Below are positions 35,384-44,369 of a stretch of 64,000 nt of DNA, piece after piece. Made by a program: the position numbers and the translations under genes. The stretch is from Streptomyces sp. WMMC500 (GTDB taxonomy: Bacteria; Actinomycetota; Actinomycetes; Streptomycetales; Streptomycetaceae): contig NZ_CP114905.1 of the NCBI RefSeq assembly GCF_027497195.1, positions 310,001 to 374,000 on the forward strand. Reading direction: 5' to 3'. The stretch's first letter is position 1; each line of letters starts with the position of its first letter. The notes beneath the pieces are model-generated. The model saw nothing but the letters and a program-made list of their open reading frames with translations, made no database searches and was not told where the DNA came from.

Positions 35384-36904
35384 ATGTCAGAAGACACAGT
35401 GGTTGATGACATACAGCGGGACGTACGGGTCGCCGTCATCGGAGCCGGCCTCTCCGGCCTCGCGATGGGGCTGCGGCTGCTCCGCAAGGGACTGCACGAC
35501 TTCGTGATCCTCGAACGGGCCGCCGAGGTCGGCGGGGTCTGGCGGGACAACACCTATCCCGGAGTCGGCGTGGACACCCCGTCGAAGCTCTACTCGCTGT
35601 CCACGGATCCCAACCCCCACTGGTCACGGCTCTTCGCCACGGGGGACGAACTCTTCGACTACACCCGCCGGGTGACGGCGCGAAACAACCTGCTCCCCCA
35701 CATCCGCTTCGAGCACCGGGTGGACGAGGCGCGCTGGAACGCCGGCGAGCGACTGTGGGCCATCGCCACCTCCCGGGGGGTCTACCGGGCGCGCTTCCTG
35801 ATCAGCGCGGCCGGCGTGGTGGCCGATCCCAGCTACCCCGACGTGCCCGGGCTCGCGGACTTCCCCGGGGAGTGCTTCCACTCCGCACGCTGGAACCACG
35901 AACGCGACCTGCGTGGCCGCCGCGTCGCCGTGATCGGCACCGGCTCGTCGTCTGTCCAGTTCGTCCCGCTCATCCAGCCTCAGGTGGCCGAACTGCACGT
36001 CGTGCAGCGCACGGCGGCCTGGGTCAGGCCCAAGGCGGACAAGCCGGTATCGGAGCGGGCCCAGCGCCGCCTGCGCGGGACTCCCGGCCTGATGGCCGCC
36101 GAACGAGGACTCTTCTACCTCATCACCGAGGTACTCGCCGGCGCGCGCCGCCACCGGGTGCTGCGCAACGCATTCCAGAAGACCTGCCTGAAGCACCTCG
36201 ACGCGCAGGTTCGCGACCCCGAGCTGCGACGCAAGCTCCTGCCCGACTTCCAGTACATGTGCAAGCGGCCGCTGATCTCCAATGACTACCTGCCCGCCCT
36301 GTGCGAGCCCAACGTCACGCTGCACACCGGCGGGCTCGTCGAGGTGCGCGGCTCCACCGTGCTGGCCGGCGACGGCACCAAGGCCGAGGTCGACACGCTG
36401 ATCCTCAACACCGGCTTCGACATCGGCGTGACCAGCCCCATCGCGCAGCGCCTCCACGGCCGGGGCGGTGTGTCCCTGGCCGACTACTGGGGCGACGATC
36501 CCCGCGGCTACAAGGGGATCACGGTGCCGGACTTCCCCAACCTGTTCATGCTGCAGGGCCCGAACGCGACCAGCGGGGTCAGCTCCGCGCTGATGTTCAG
36601 CGAGGCGCAGGCCGGCTACATCGCCGACGCCCTGCAGCGGTTCGCCGAGGCGGACGTGGAGACGGTCGAGGTACGGCCGGAGCGGGCCGGCGCCTGGACC
36701 CGGTGGGTCCGGCGCATGTCGACGCGGACGGTCTACGAAGTGGGCGGCTGCCGCAGCTACTACCTCAACCGCAAGGGTGAGAACGTGGTCATGTGGCCCG
36801 CCTGGAGCGCGGGTTACCAGTTGCGCACCCGGCGCTTCGACGCCGGTGCGTACCGCCTGGGCCACGCCGGCGCCGCCCGCGTACCGGCGGAGGCGGCGAC
36901 GTGA
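35384..36904 (+). CDS. Baeyer-Villiger-type flavin monooxygenase
   Basis: 506 aa; ATG 35384 has no ribosome site and lies close to the promoter, so the mRNA may be nearly leaderless. FAD loop GAGLSG (20-25), NADPH loop GTGSSS (185-190), and between them a BVMO-like fingerprint F160-x-G162-x3-H166-x3-W170 followed by Asn rather than Pro or Asp. Type I BVMOs and close relatives insert oxygen beside a carbonyl using NADPH and O2. The stop overlaps the start of an esterase (GTGA), which suggests ketone to ester to acid plus alcohol. First gene of an eight-gene operon. Confidence 0.88.
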   Translation: MSEDTVVDDIQRDVRVAVIGAGLSGLAMGLRLLRKGLHDFVILERAAEVGGVWRDNTYPGVGVDTPSKLYSLSTDPNPHWSRLFATGDELFDYTRRVTARNNLLPHIRFEHRVDEARWNAGERLWAIATSRGVYRARFLISAAGVVADPSYPDVPGLADFPGECFHSARWNHERDLRGRRVAVIGTGSSSVQFVPLIQPQVAELHVVQRTAAWVRPKADKPVSERAQRRLRGTPGLMAAERGLFYLITEVLAGARRHRVLRNAFQKTCLKHLDAQVRDPELRRKLLPDFQYMCKRPLISNDYLPALCEPNVTLHTGGLVEVRGSTVLAGDGTKAEVDTLILNTGFDIGVTSPIAQRLHGRGGVSLADYWGDDPRGYKGITVPDFPNLFMLQGPNATSGVSSALMFSEAQAGYIADALQRFAEADVETVEVRPERAGAWTRWVRRMSTRTVYEVGGCRSYYLNRKGENVVMWPAWSAGYQLRTRRFDAGAYRLGHAGAARVPAEAAT

Positions 36905-37893
36905 CCCTCCCGCTGCGAGCCCGCCTGCTCACCGCACCGCAGCGGTGGTCGTCTGCCAGTACGGTCGTGGGCAAGTCCGCGGCCGACATCCCGGCGCTGC
37001 GTCGCCGGCTCACGCCTCCCCGGCGAGGACCGGCAACGTTGCTGACGGGCAGGGCGCCCGGGTCGGTGGTCGCGGACTGGATCGCGGCCGAGCTGCCGGG
37101 CCGCCGGCTGCGCGTACGCCGCTACCGTCCGCGGCAGGACGCCGGGGCACCGCGGCCGGTGCTCGTCGACTTCCACGGCGGCGGATTCGTGATCGGCGAC
37201 CCCGCGCTCAAGGAGTGGTTCAACGCCCGGCTGGCCGCTCGTCTCGACGCGGTGGTCGTCTCCGTGGCCTACCGGCTCGCCCCCGAGCATCCGTTCCCCG
37301 CCGCCTTCGAGGACGCCGTCGACGCCGCGCGCTGGGCCTCTGTGACAGCTCCGTCCTGGGGAGGCGACCCGGACCGGATGGTCCTCGTCGGCGACAGCGC
37401 AGGGGCCAACCTGGCCGCGGGGGTCGCGCTGGCCGGGCGGGACGGCTCACGTCCCCGCTGGTGCGCGCAGGTGCTGCTCTACCCCCCGGTGGACCTGGCC
37501 GGCGACTATCCGTCCGCGGTGGAGCACGCGGTCACCCCCATGCTGACCCTCGCGGAGTCCGAGGCGTACCTCGCCCACTACCTGGGCGCGGCGGACAGGT
37601 CCGACCCGCGGATCTCGCCGCTGCTGGCACCCGACCACCGCGGCCTTCCCCCCGCGGTGATCATCGCCGCCGAGCATGATCCGCATCGCGACCAGGGGCC
37701 CGCGTACGCCGAGGTGCTGCGCGCCGCCGGCGTGCCGGTGCGGCAGACCACGTACGCGGGCGCCGCGCACGGCTTCCTGTCGGTCCCCCGCCTCTTCCCG
37801 GTCTCCCTGCACGCGCTGACCGAAGTGGCCGACGCCCTGCGCCGGCTGCTGCCACCGGCCGCCGCACCCGGCGCACGGCCGGAGGTCGCATGA
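36901..37893 (+). CDS. Alpha/beta-hydrolase, HSL-type esterase
   Basis: 330 aa from GTG 36901 overlapping the monooxygenase stop. HGGGF oxyanion motif, nucleophile in GDSAGA, acid in EHDPHRDQ and His in AAHGF, all typical of hormone-sensitive-lipase-family carboxylesterases. It has no signal peptide, so it works in the cytoplasm. The direct coupling to a BVMO-type enzyme indicates that its substrate is the ester or lactone made by that enzyme. A second such pair is at 40682-43327. Confidence 0.92.
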   Translation: MTLPLRARLLTAPQRWSSASTVVGKSAADIPALRRRLTPPRRGPATLLTGRAPGSVVADWIAAELPGRRLRVRRYRPRQDAGAPRPVLVDFHGGGFVIGDPALKEWFNARLAARLDAVVVSVAYRLAPEHPFPAAFEDAVDAARWASVTAPSWGGDPDRMVLVGDSAGANLAAGVALAGRDGSRPRWCAQVLLYPPVDLAGDYPSAVEHAVTPMLTLAESEAYLAHYLGAADRSDPRISPLLAPDHRGLPPAVIIAAEHDPHRDQGPAYAEVLRAAGVPVRQTTYAGAAHGFLSVPRLFPVSLHALTEVADALRRLLPPAAAPGARPEVA

Positions 37894-38591
37894 GGCCCGC
37901 ACCGCCCGGTTGGCAGACTTCCGCTGACAGCGCCGAGACGACCGACGGCGAGAGGCGACGAGCAGATGAGTCGAGACGTATGAGCAGGGAACGACGCCCC
38001 AGTATCCGCGAGGAACAGAAGAAGCTGACCCGAGAACGGCTCCTCGACGCGGCCGTCGAGGTGTTCGCCGGGCGCTCCGCGCTGGACACGAACATGGACG
38101 ACATCGCCCGGGCGGCCGGCGTGGCCCGGGCGACCGTGTACGCGCACTTCACCAACAAGTCGGACGTGGTGCTCGCACTGGCACAGCGCCAGTACGCGCT
38201 CGCGGACGAGGTGTACGCCGAACTGGCGGCAATCGAACGCTGGACCCGCCCTGCCCTCCACACCTGGCTGGAGGGCGTCGAGGCGCGGTGGCGGGAGCAG
38301 GCCGCCAGCATCCGCGCACTCACGATGGCCGGACCGGCGCTCGCCTCCGACGGTGCCGCGGAGGCGCACGAGCGCTTCGTCACCAAGCTGGCGGACGACC
38401 GCGCACGGTGGCACGCGGTATCGCCGGCGGAGGCCCGGCAGCGGGTGCTGATGGCGCTCGGGCAGATCGAGTCGTTCTTCTCGGCCTGGGTCGTCGCCGA
38501 CTGGAAGCCCGCCCTGGAAGAGCCGCTCGATCTGGTCACCGACGTCGTCTGCCATCTGCTCGCACCCGCCCTCGCCGAAGAGCCGGGGTAG
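37890..38591 (+). CDS. TetR-family regulator inside the BVMO operon
   Basis: 233 aa from ATG 37890, which overlaps the esterase stop and has GGAGG 5 bases upstream. A start at ATG 37980 would remove a 30-residue unstructured extension but has a poor ribosome site. HTH: TRERLLDAAVEVFAG, then NMDDIARAAGVARATVYAHFTNK. The C-terminal ligand domain ends APALAEEPG. It probably represses its own operon through the TGTC-TG-GACA dyad at 35345-35354, with a pathway intermediate as inducer; this is inference. Confidence 0.9.
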   Translation: MRPAPPGWQTSADSAETTDGERRRADESRRMSRERRPSIREEQKKLTRERLLDAAVEVFAGRSALDTNMDDIARAAGVARATVYAHFTNKSDVVLALAQRQYALADEVYAELAAIERWTRPALHTWLEGVEARWREQAASIRALTMAGPALASDGAAEAHERFVTKLADDRARWHAVSPAEARQRVLMALGQIESFFSAWVVADWKPALEEPLDLVTDVVCHLLAPALAEEPG

Positions 38592-38607
38592 TCACGGAGG
38601 GAACACC

Positions 38608-39726
38608 ATGCGCGCTGCGATCTTCCACCGCGGGGAATTCACGGTCGGCGACTTCCCGTTGCCGCCGCTGCAGGCCGGGCAGATCCGGGTGCGCCCGATC
38701 GCAAACGGGATATGCGGCACCGACCTGTCGGCCTGGGCGCACACCGACGACTTCCTCGCCGCGGCAGCGGAGACGAACCAGGAGCTGTACCGGTTCGACG
38801 CGCAGCGCCCGGTGGTGTTCGGGCACGAGTTCACCGCCGAGGTCACCGCGCTCGGGCCCGGGGCGGAGGAGTTCGCCGTCGGCCAGGAAGTCTTCGTCCT
38901 GCCCGCGGTCTTCGACGACGCCGGAGCCCTGCACGGCGTGGGGTTCTCCAACCGCTACCCGGGCGGGATGAGCACGGACGTGATCGTCATGGCGGCGATG
39001 CACGTGCCGCTCGACGGCGTCGACCCGGTCCTCGCCGCCACGCTCGAGCCGGTCGCCACCGGGACGAACGGCGCTCGCCAGTCCGGTCTGCGGGAAGGCG
39101 GCGCGGCGCTGGTCACCGGTGCGGGGCCGGTGGGCCTGGGTGCGGTCGTCGAGTTCGCGGCGGCCGGCGCGCGCACGATCGTGGTCTCCGACCCCTCGGC
39201 GAAACGACGGGAGATCGCGCTGGCGTACGGGGCCACGGTCGCGGTCGACCCGCGCGAGAACGATCCCGTGGAGGTGTGGCGGGGGCTCGCGCCGGCAGGC
39301 GGCCGCCTGCACGTCGTGGAGGCGTCCGGAGCCCCCGGGCTGCTGACGGAGCTGCTCGGGACCGTCCCGCCGTACACCGTGATCGCCGTGGTCGGCGGAG
39401 CGACCGGGAAGGAGTCGCTGCGGCCGATCGCCGCGGTGATGAAGAACGTCTCCCTCGTCTTCGCTTCCGGCCCCGCGCACGGCGAGATCCGTTACGAGGC
39501 GGTGTGGCGGGCGTACGGGCACCTCCGCGAGGGCCGCTACGACCCGGCGCTCATGGTCACCGGCTACACCGGCCTGGCCGGTGTGCAGAAGGCGTTCGAC
39601 GCACTCCGTCCCCGTGCCGGGGCGACCGAGCAGGTCAAGATCCTCATCCTGCCGGGCCTCGACACCGACGAGCTCCTCACCGCCGAGCAGGCCGGGTACG
39701 CATCGGCCGCAGCCGCCCGCGGGTGA
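38608..39726 (+). CDS. Zinc-dependent medium-chain alcohol dehydrogenase
   Basis: 372 aa; ATG 38608 after GGAGGGAAC. Catalytic zinc ligands are visible as Cys36 (GICGTD), the His-Glu of FGHEFT and Glu of LEPVATG; NAD loop GAGPVGLG. The four-Cys structural zinc loop of horse-liver-type ADHs is absent. It should oxidise a secondary alcohol, or the alcohol released by the esterase, to a ketone or aldehyde. It sits 16 bases after the TetR gene in the BVMO operon. Confidence 0.9.
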   Translation: MRAAIFHRGEFTVGDFPLPPLQAGQIRVRPIANGICGTDLSAWAHTDDFLAAAAETNQELYRFDAQRPVVFGHEFTAEVTALGPGAEEFAVGQEVFVLPAVFDDAGALHGVGFSNRYPGGMSTDVIVMAAMHVPLDGVDPVLAATLEPVATGTNGARQSGLREGGAALVTGAGPVGLGAVVEFAAAGARTIVVSDPSAKRREIALAYGATVAVDPRENDPVEVWRGLAPAGGRLHVVEASGAPGLLTELLGTVPPYTVIAVVGGATGKESLRPIAAVMKNVSLVFASGPAHGEIRYEAVWRAYGHLREGRYDPALMVTGYTGLAGVQKAFDALRPRAGATEQVKILILPGLDTDELLTAEQAGYASAAAARG

Positions 39727-39758
39727 GCTCTTCCGCACCTCGACAGAAAGGCGAGACC

Positions 39759-40685
39759 GTGCTTCATTTCGACGGCCAGGTCGCGGTGGTCACCGGCGCG
39801 GGCCGGGGCATCGGCGCCGCGCACGCCGCACTCCTCGCCGGCCGCGGGGCCAAGGTCGTGGTCAACGACATCGGGACCGCGATGGACGGCGCGGGATCCG
39901 ACGCCACCCCGGCCGCACTGCAGGCCGAGCGGATCCGGCGGGCGGGCGGCAGCGCGGTGCCCGACACCTCGGACATCGCCACACCCGAGGGCGCCCAGAG
40001 CCTGGTGGACCGCGCGATCGGCACCTTCGGCCGCCTGGACATCGTGGTCAACAACGCCGGCATCTACTGGTACGACGCGTTCCCCGCCGTCGAACCGGCG
40101 CAGGTGCAGGCCCAGTTCGCCCTGCACGTCGGGGGCAGCTTCAACGTCACGCGCGCGGCGTGGCCGCACTTCGAGTCCGCGGGCTACGGCCGCGTCGTGA
40201 TGACCACGTCCACCGGTGCACTCGGCTCCGCGACCCTGACGTCCTACGGATCGGCGAAGGCCGGCGTGATCGGGCTGGGCCGCGCCCTCGCCATGGCCGG
40301 CGAACCGCTGGGCGTCAAGGTCAACATGGTCGCCCCGATGGCCATGACCAGGATGATGAACGCGCACACCGGCGAAGCGGAAGTGCCCGACGACCCGGAA
40401 CGCGCCCCGTCCCTCGTCTCACCGCTGGTGGCGATCCTCTGCCACCGCGACTGCCCGGTCAGCGGGGAGACGTACGTCAGCGGGATGCGCAGGGTGACCC
40501 GCCTGTTCATCGCCGAGACGCACGGATACACCCACCCCGGTCTCGACCTGACCCCGGAGCACCTGCTCGAGAACTGGGACGCGATCAGCGACCTGGGCCG
40601 GCAGGACCTGGCCAGGGACACGAAGTCCTGGGCGGCCACGAACAGGCGGCACCTGGGCGCCGCGACCGAGGCGGGCACACGATGA
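39759..40685 (+). CDS. Short-chain dehydrogenase, MFE/17beta-HSD4-like
   Basis: 308 aa from GTG 39759 (AAAGG upstream). TGAGRGIG, VVVNDIG, NNAG, TTSTGALGS and YGSAK. It has the same long architecture as the SDR at 13145, with a C-terminal extension of about 50 residues. Its TGA overlaps the ATG of the BVMO, so it may deliver the ketone that the BVMO uses. Confidence 0.88.
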   Translation: MLHFDGQVAVVTGAGRGIGAAHAALLAGRGAKVVVNDIGTAMDGAGSDATPAALQAERIRRAGGSAVPDTSDIATPEGAQSLVDRAIGTFGRLDIVVNNAGIYWYDAFPAVEPAQVQAQFALHVGGSFNVTRAAWPHFESAGYGRVVMTTSTGALGSATLTSYGSAKAGVIGLGRALAMAGEPLGVKVNMVAPMAMTRMMNAHTGEAEVPDDPERAPSLVSPLVAILCHRDCPVSGETYVSGMRRVTRLFIAETHGYTHPGLDLTPEHLLENWDAISDLGRQDLARDTKSWAATNRRHLGAATEAGTR

Positions 40686-42307
40686 GAGGGGACGCCGCAT
40701 TCGACGCCGTGGTGGTCGGGGCCGGCTTCGGCGGCCTGTACGCCCTGCACCGGCTGAGCGGCCTCGGCCTGGACGCGGTGTGCCTGGAGGCGGGCGACGG
40801 CGTCGGGGGCACCTGGTACTGGAATCGCTATCCCGGCGCGCGTGTCGACATCGAGAGCATGCAGTACTCGTACTCGTTCGACGAGGAACTCCAGCAGGAC
40901 TGGACGTGGCCGGAGCACTTCTCCCCGCAGCCGGACCTGGAGGCGTACGCGAATCATGTCGCGGACCGGTTCGGGCTCCGCGAGAGGATCCGGTTCGGCA
41001 CGCGCGTGAACCGGCTCGGGTTCGACGCGCAGACGTCCCGCTGGCACCTGGCCGCGGAGGACGGGTTCGCCGCCACCGCCAAGTACGTGATCGCGGCGAC
41101 GGGAAGCCTCCACGCCCACAACGTCCCCGACGTTCCGGGCCTCGGCTCGTTCGGGGGAACCTGGCACCACACCTCACGATGGCCGGCCGAAGGCGTCGAC
41201 CTGACGGGCAAGCGCGTCGGCCTGATCGGTACCGGCTCCACCGGAATCCAGATCGCGCCGGTCGCGGCGGAGTCGGCCGAGCACCTCACCGTGTTCCAGC
41301 GCACCCCGGCCTTCAGCGTTCCCGCCGTCCACCGCGCACTGGACGCCGCGTACGAGCAGGAGTGGAAGGCGCGGTACGCCGAGCGCCGCGCGACCATGCG
41401 CGCCAACCCGTCCGCCGTCTTTCCGACGGTCCCGCGCTTCGGCTCCGTCTTCGACCACTCCCCCGAGGCCCGGCAGGAGATCCTCGAGCGGGCCTGGTCG
41501 GCACGTAACGGGCTGCTCTTTCTGCAGGCGTTCACCGACACCATGGTGGACCCGGCGGCGAACGAGGTCGTGGCCGAGTTCATCCGCGGCAAGATCCGCC
41601 GGATCGTCCGCGATCCCGACGTGGCGGAGCTCCTCTGCCCGAAGACCTATCCCGTGGGGACCAAGCGGATCTGCATGGACACGGGCTACTACGAGACGTT
41701 CAACCGCGACAACGTGACGCTCGTGGACGTCCGCACCCACCCCATCACCCGGATCACGGAGTCGGGGCTGCAGACCACGAACGCCGCGTACGACCTCGAC
41801 GTGATCGTCTTCGCCACCGGATTCGACGGTGTGACCGGCTCGTTCACCGCCATGAACGTCACGGGCCTGAACGGGCTCGATCTGCGCGAGAAGTGGGCGG
41901 ACGGCCCGACGTCGTACCTGGGCCTGCTCGTGGCCGGCTTTCCGAACCTCTTCATGGTGCACGGCCCGGGCAGCCCGGGCGTGCTCGCCCAGATGATCAC
42001 CGGGGGTGAGTGGCAGGTCGACTGGATCACCCGGTTCATCGACCACATGGAAGCCGAGGGCCACCAGCGGGTCGACACGACGACGGAGTGGGAGCGCCGC
42101 TGGGGCGCGGAGGTGGACGGAGCAGCCGACCACACGCTCTACAAGCGGGCCGACTCCTGGTACATGGGCGCGAACATCCCTGGGAAACCACGGGTGTTCA
42201 TGATCTACGTCGGCGGCTTCGACCGCTACGTACGGCGCTGCACCGAGCAAGTCGACGCCGGATACGAGGGTTTCGTCTTCGACGGGACGGCCCGCACGGC
42301 CCCCTGA
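40682..42307 (+). CDS. Type I Baeyer-Villiger monooxygenase, cyclohexanone-monooxygenase-like
   Basis: 541 aa; ATG 40682 overlaps the SDR stop. FAD loop GAGFGG (13-18), full type I fingerprint F157-x-G159-x3-H163-x3-W167-P168, NADPH loop GTGSTG (183-188), GGTWYWNRYPGARVD near residue 42 and a conserved ATGF near the C-terminal third. Length matches CHMO-like enzymes. It converts ketones to esters or cyclic ketones to lactones with NADPH and O2. An HSL-type esterase follows 54 bases downstream. Confidence 0.94.
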   Translation: MRGDAAFDAVVVGAGFGGLYALHRLSGLGLDAVCLEAGDGVGGTWYWNRYPGARVDIESMQYSYSFDEELQQDWTWPEHFSPQPDLEAYANHVADRFGLRERIRFGTRVNRLGFDAQTSRWHLAAEDGFAATAKYVIAATGSLHAHNVPDVPGLGSFGGTWHHTSRWPAEGVDLTGKRVGLIGTGSTGIQIAPVAAESAEHLTVFQRTPAFSVPAVHRALDAAYEQEWKARYAERRATMRANPSAVFPTVPRFGSVFDHSPEARQEILERAWSARNGLLFLQAFTDTMVDPAANEVVAEFIRGKIRRIVRDPDVAELLCPKTYPVGTKRICMDTGYYETFNRDNVTLVDVRTHPITRITESGLQTTNAAYDLDVIVFATGFDGVTGSFTAMNVTGLNGLDLREKWADGPTSYLGLLVAGFPNLFMVHGPGSPGVLAQMITGGEWQVDWITRFIDHMEAEGHQRVDTTTEWERRWGAEVDGAADHTLYKRADSWYMGANIPGKPRVFMIYVGGFDRYVRRCTEQVDAGYEGFVFDGTARTAP

Positions 42308-42361
42308 TCTCCCGCGCCGTCGCACCCGGCACTGCCCGGCCCCCGTTGCCGAGGAGGCACG

Positions 42362-43327
42362 ATGTCCTACGCGTACGATCCCGAGCTCGCCCCGTTGATC
42401 TCCCTGCTCCCGGTCTTCGGCCCCGCCGACCTGCCGACGCTCCGCGCCCAGTCGGTGACCGGAGACTCCGGGCCGCCGTACGACCCGCCCGTCCCCGTCG
42501 ACATCCGGGACCGGACCATCCCGGGCCCCGCGGACGCCCCCGACGTGGCCGTGCGGGTCTACACCCCGGAGGGCGGAGGCGACGGGCCACGTCCCGGTGT
42601 TCTCTATCTCCACGGCGGCGGGTTCCTCTTCGGAGCCCCGCAGACGTTCGACGCCTCGACGACCCGTACGGCGGCGGAGGCCGGCGCGGTCGTGGTGTCG
42701 GTGGACTACCGCCTCGCGCCCGAGAACCCGTACCCCGCGGGCCTGGACGACTGCTACGCCGCACTGCTGTGGGTCGCGAAGTCGGCGACGGAGCTGGGCA
42801 TCGACCCGGACCGGGTGGCGGTCTACGGCGAGAGCGCGGGCGCCGGCCTGGCCGCGGCCCTGACCCTCCTCACCCGCGACCGCGGCGGTCCGCCCCTGTG
42901 CTACCAGTACCTCGGCATCCCGGAACTCGACGACCGGCTCGACACTCCCTCGATGCGCGCCTACGTCGACACTCCGCTGTGGAACCGCCCGATGGCGGAG
43001 TTCAGCTGGGACTCCTACCTGGGCCCGGGGCGCCGCGGCGCCTCCGACGTCTCCGGGTATGCGGCCCCCGCCCGCGCGGGGGACCTCTCCGGCCTGCCGC
43101 CCGCAACCGTGGTCACCTGCCACTACGACCCGATGCGCGACGAGGGCATCGACTACGCGCAGCGTCTGGCGCAGGCGGACGTGCCGGTGGAGCTCAGGCT
43201 GTACCCCGGCACGTTCCACGGCTCGGTGCTGGCGCACGGGGCGGCGGTCTCGAAACAGATGATCGCGGAGGCTCTGGCCTCGCTGAGACGAGGGCTCGGG
43301 GTGTCCTCGGCGAACAGGGAGAGCTGA
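42362..43327 (+). CDS. Alpha/beta-hydrolase, HSL-type esterase
   Basis: 321 aa; ATG 42362 after GAGGAGGC. HGGGF, GESAGA, DPMRDEG and FHGS give the oxyanion hole and Ser-Asp-His triad of the hormone-sensitive-lipase family. It is cytoplasmic. Directly behind the CHMO-like enzyme, it is the expected lactone or ester hydrolase for its product. Last gene of the BVMO operon; 34 bases separate it from the convergent ACAD gene and hold no clear terminator. Confidence 0.92.
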   Translation: MSYAYDPELAPLISLLPVFGPADLPTLRAQSVTGDSGPPYDPPVPVDIRDRTIPGPADAPDVAVRVYTPEGGGDGPRPGVLYLHGGGFLFGAPQTFDASTTRTAAEAGAVVVSVDYRLAPENPYPAGLDDCYAALLWVAKSATELGIDPDRVAVYGESAGAGLAAALTLLTRDRGGPPLCYQYLGIPELDDRLDTPSMRAYVDTPLWNRPMAEFSWDSYLGPGRRGASDVSGYAAPARAGDLSGLPPATVVTCHYDPMRDEGIDYAQRLAQADVPVELRLYPGTFHGSVLAHGAAVSKQMIAEALASLRRGLGVSSANRES

Positions 43328-43361
43328 CCGGCGGCAGCCCTGCTCGGCCACGGCGACCCGG

Positions 43362-44369
43362 TCACCCGCCACCGTCGGGGGGCGGTGCGTCGGGCAGGGT
43401 CGCCGCCACGCGCAGTGCGTGCTCGTCCGCGGTACCGAACGCGGTCTCCTGGACCCACGCCCGCTTGAGGTACAGGTGGGCGAGCACTTCCCAGGTGAAG
43501 CCCATGCCGCCGTGTACCTGGACGCAGGTGCGCCCGTTGGTGCCGGCGGCGTCGTCGGCGAGGACCTTGGCCGCCGCCACGGCCTCGTCCCCGGCCTCGT
43601 CCACGTTCCGCGCGCCGTCCTCGTCGAGGGTCAGCGCGGCGACGAGGACGGCGGCGCGGGCGAGGTCGACCCGGACCAGCGCCTCGGCCAGCAGGTGCTT
43701 GACCGCCTGGAACGAGCCGATCACGCCCCCGAACTGGACGCGCTCGGTCGCGTACCGCGTGGCGAGTTCGAGCGCCCCGCGCGCCACCCCCGTCTGCAGG
43801 GCCGCCGTGAGGAGCGCCCCCCGCTCCCGCCACCGCCCGGCGTCCTCGGCGGTGCCGATGCGCTCGCCGGCGCCCCGGTACTCGACGACGGCGGCCACCG
43901 GTGTGAGCGGGTCGAGGGGGGTCTCGGCGACCGCCGCCGCCACCTCGTCCACCGGGTGCAGGGTCAGTCCCGAATCCGCGACCACGACCAGGTGGGTGGC
44001 ACCGGGCAGGTGCTCGGCCAGCGCCGCCGGATCACGTCCGTCCACCAGGGCGACCACGCGCTCACCGGTCAGGACGCCCGGCACGCGCTCTGCGGCCAGC
44101 AGGCTCGGCACCAGCGGGCCGGGCACGAGGAAGCGGCCCAGTTCCTCGCACAGGATCGCCGCGTCGGCCCAGCCGAGACCCATACCTCCGGCGCGCTCCG
44201 GGACGGCCACACCGAAGAGGCCGAGCTCCGCGAGCCTGCGCCACGCCGGCCGGTCGAGTGCCGGGGCGGACGCGGCGGCGCGCAGCCGCCCGGGGGTCCA
44301 CTCCGCGGCGAGGAAGCCGACGAGGCCGGAGCGGAGATCGAGCTGATCGGGGCTCAGCGCGAGGTCCAT
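43362..44369 (-). CDS. Acyl-CoA dehydrogenase, small FadE28-like subunit
   Basis: 335 aa; ATG 44369 lies inside the 3' end of the upstream ACAD (16-base overlap). Short for an ACAD and lacking the catalytic Glu motif; it keeps RVQFGGVIGSFQAVKHLLAEAL and VQVHGGMGFTWEVLAHLYLKRA. This is the pattern of the smaller subunit in alpha2beta2 ACADs such as the actinobacterial ChsE enzymes of steroid side-chain oxidation. Its partner should be the 44354 product. Confidence 0.87.
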   Translation of the reverse strand: MDLALSPDQLDLRSGLVGFLAAEWTPGRLRAAASAPALDRPAWRRLAELGLFGVAVPERAGGMGLGWADAAILCEELGRFLVPGPLVPSLLAAERVPGVLTGERVVALVDGRDPAALAEHLPGATHLVVVADSGLTLHPVDEVAAAVAETPLDPLTPVAAVVEYRGAGERIGTAEDAGRWRERGALLTAALQTGVARGALELATRYATERVQFGGVIGSFQAVKHLLAEALVRVDLARAAVLVAALTLDEDGARNVDEAGDEAVAAAKVLADDAAGTNGRTCVQVHGGMGFTWEVLAHLYLKRAWVQETAFGTADEHALRVAATLPDAPPPDGGG

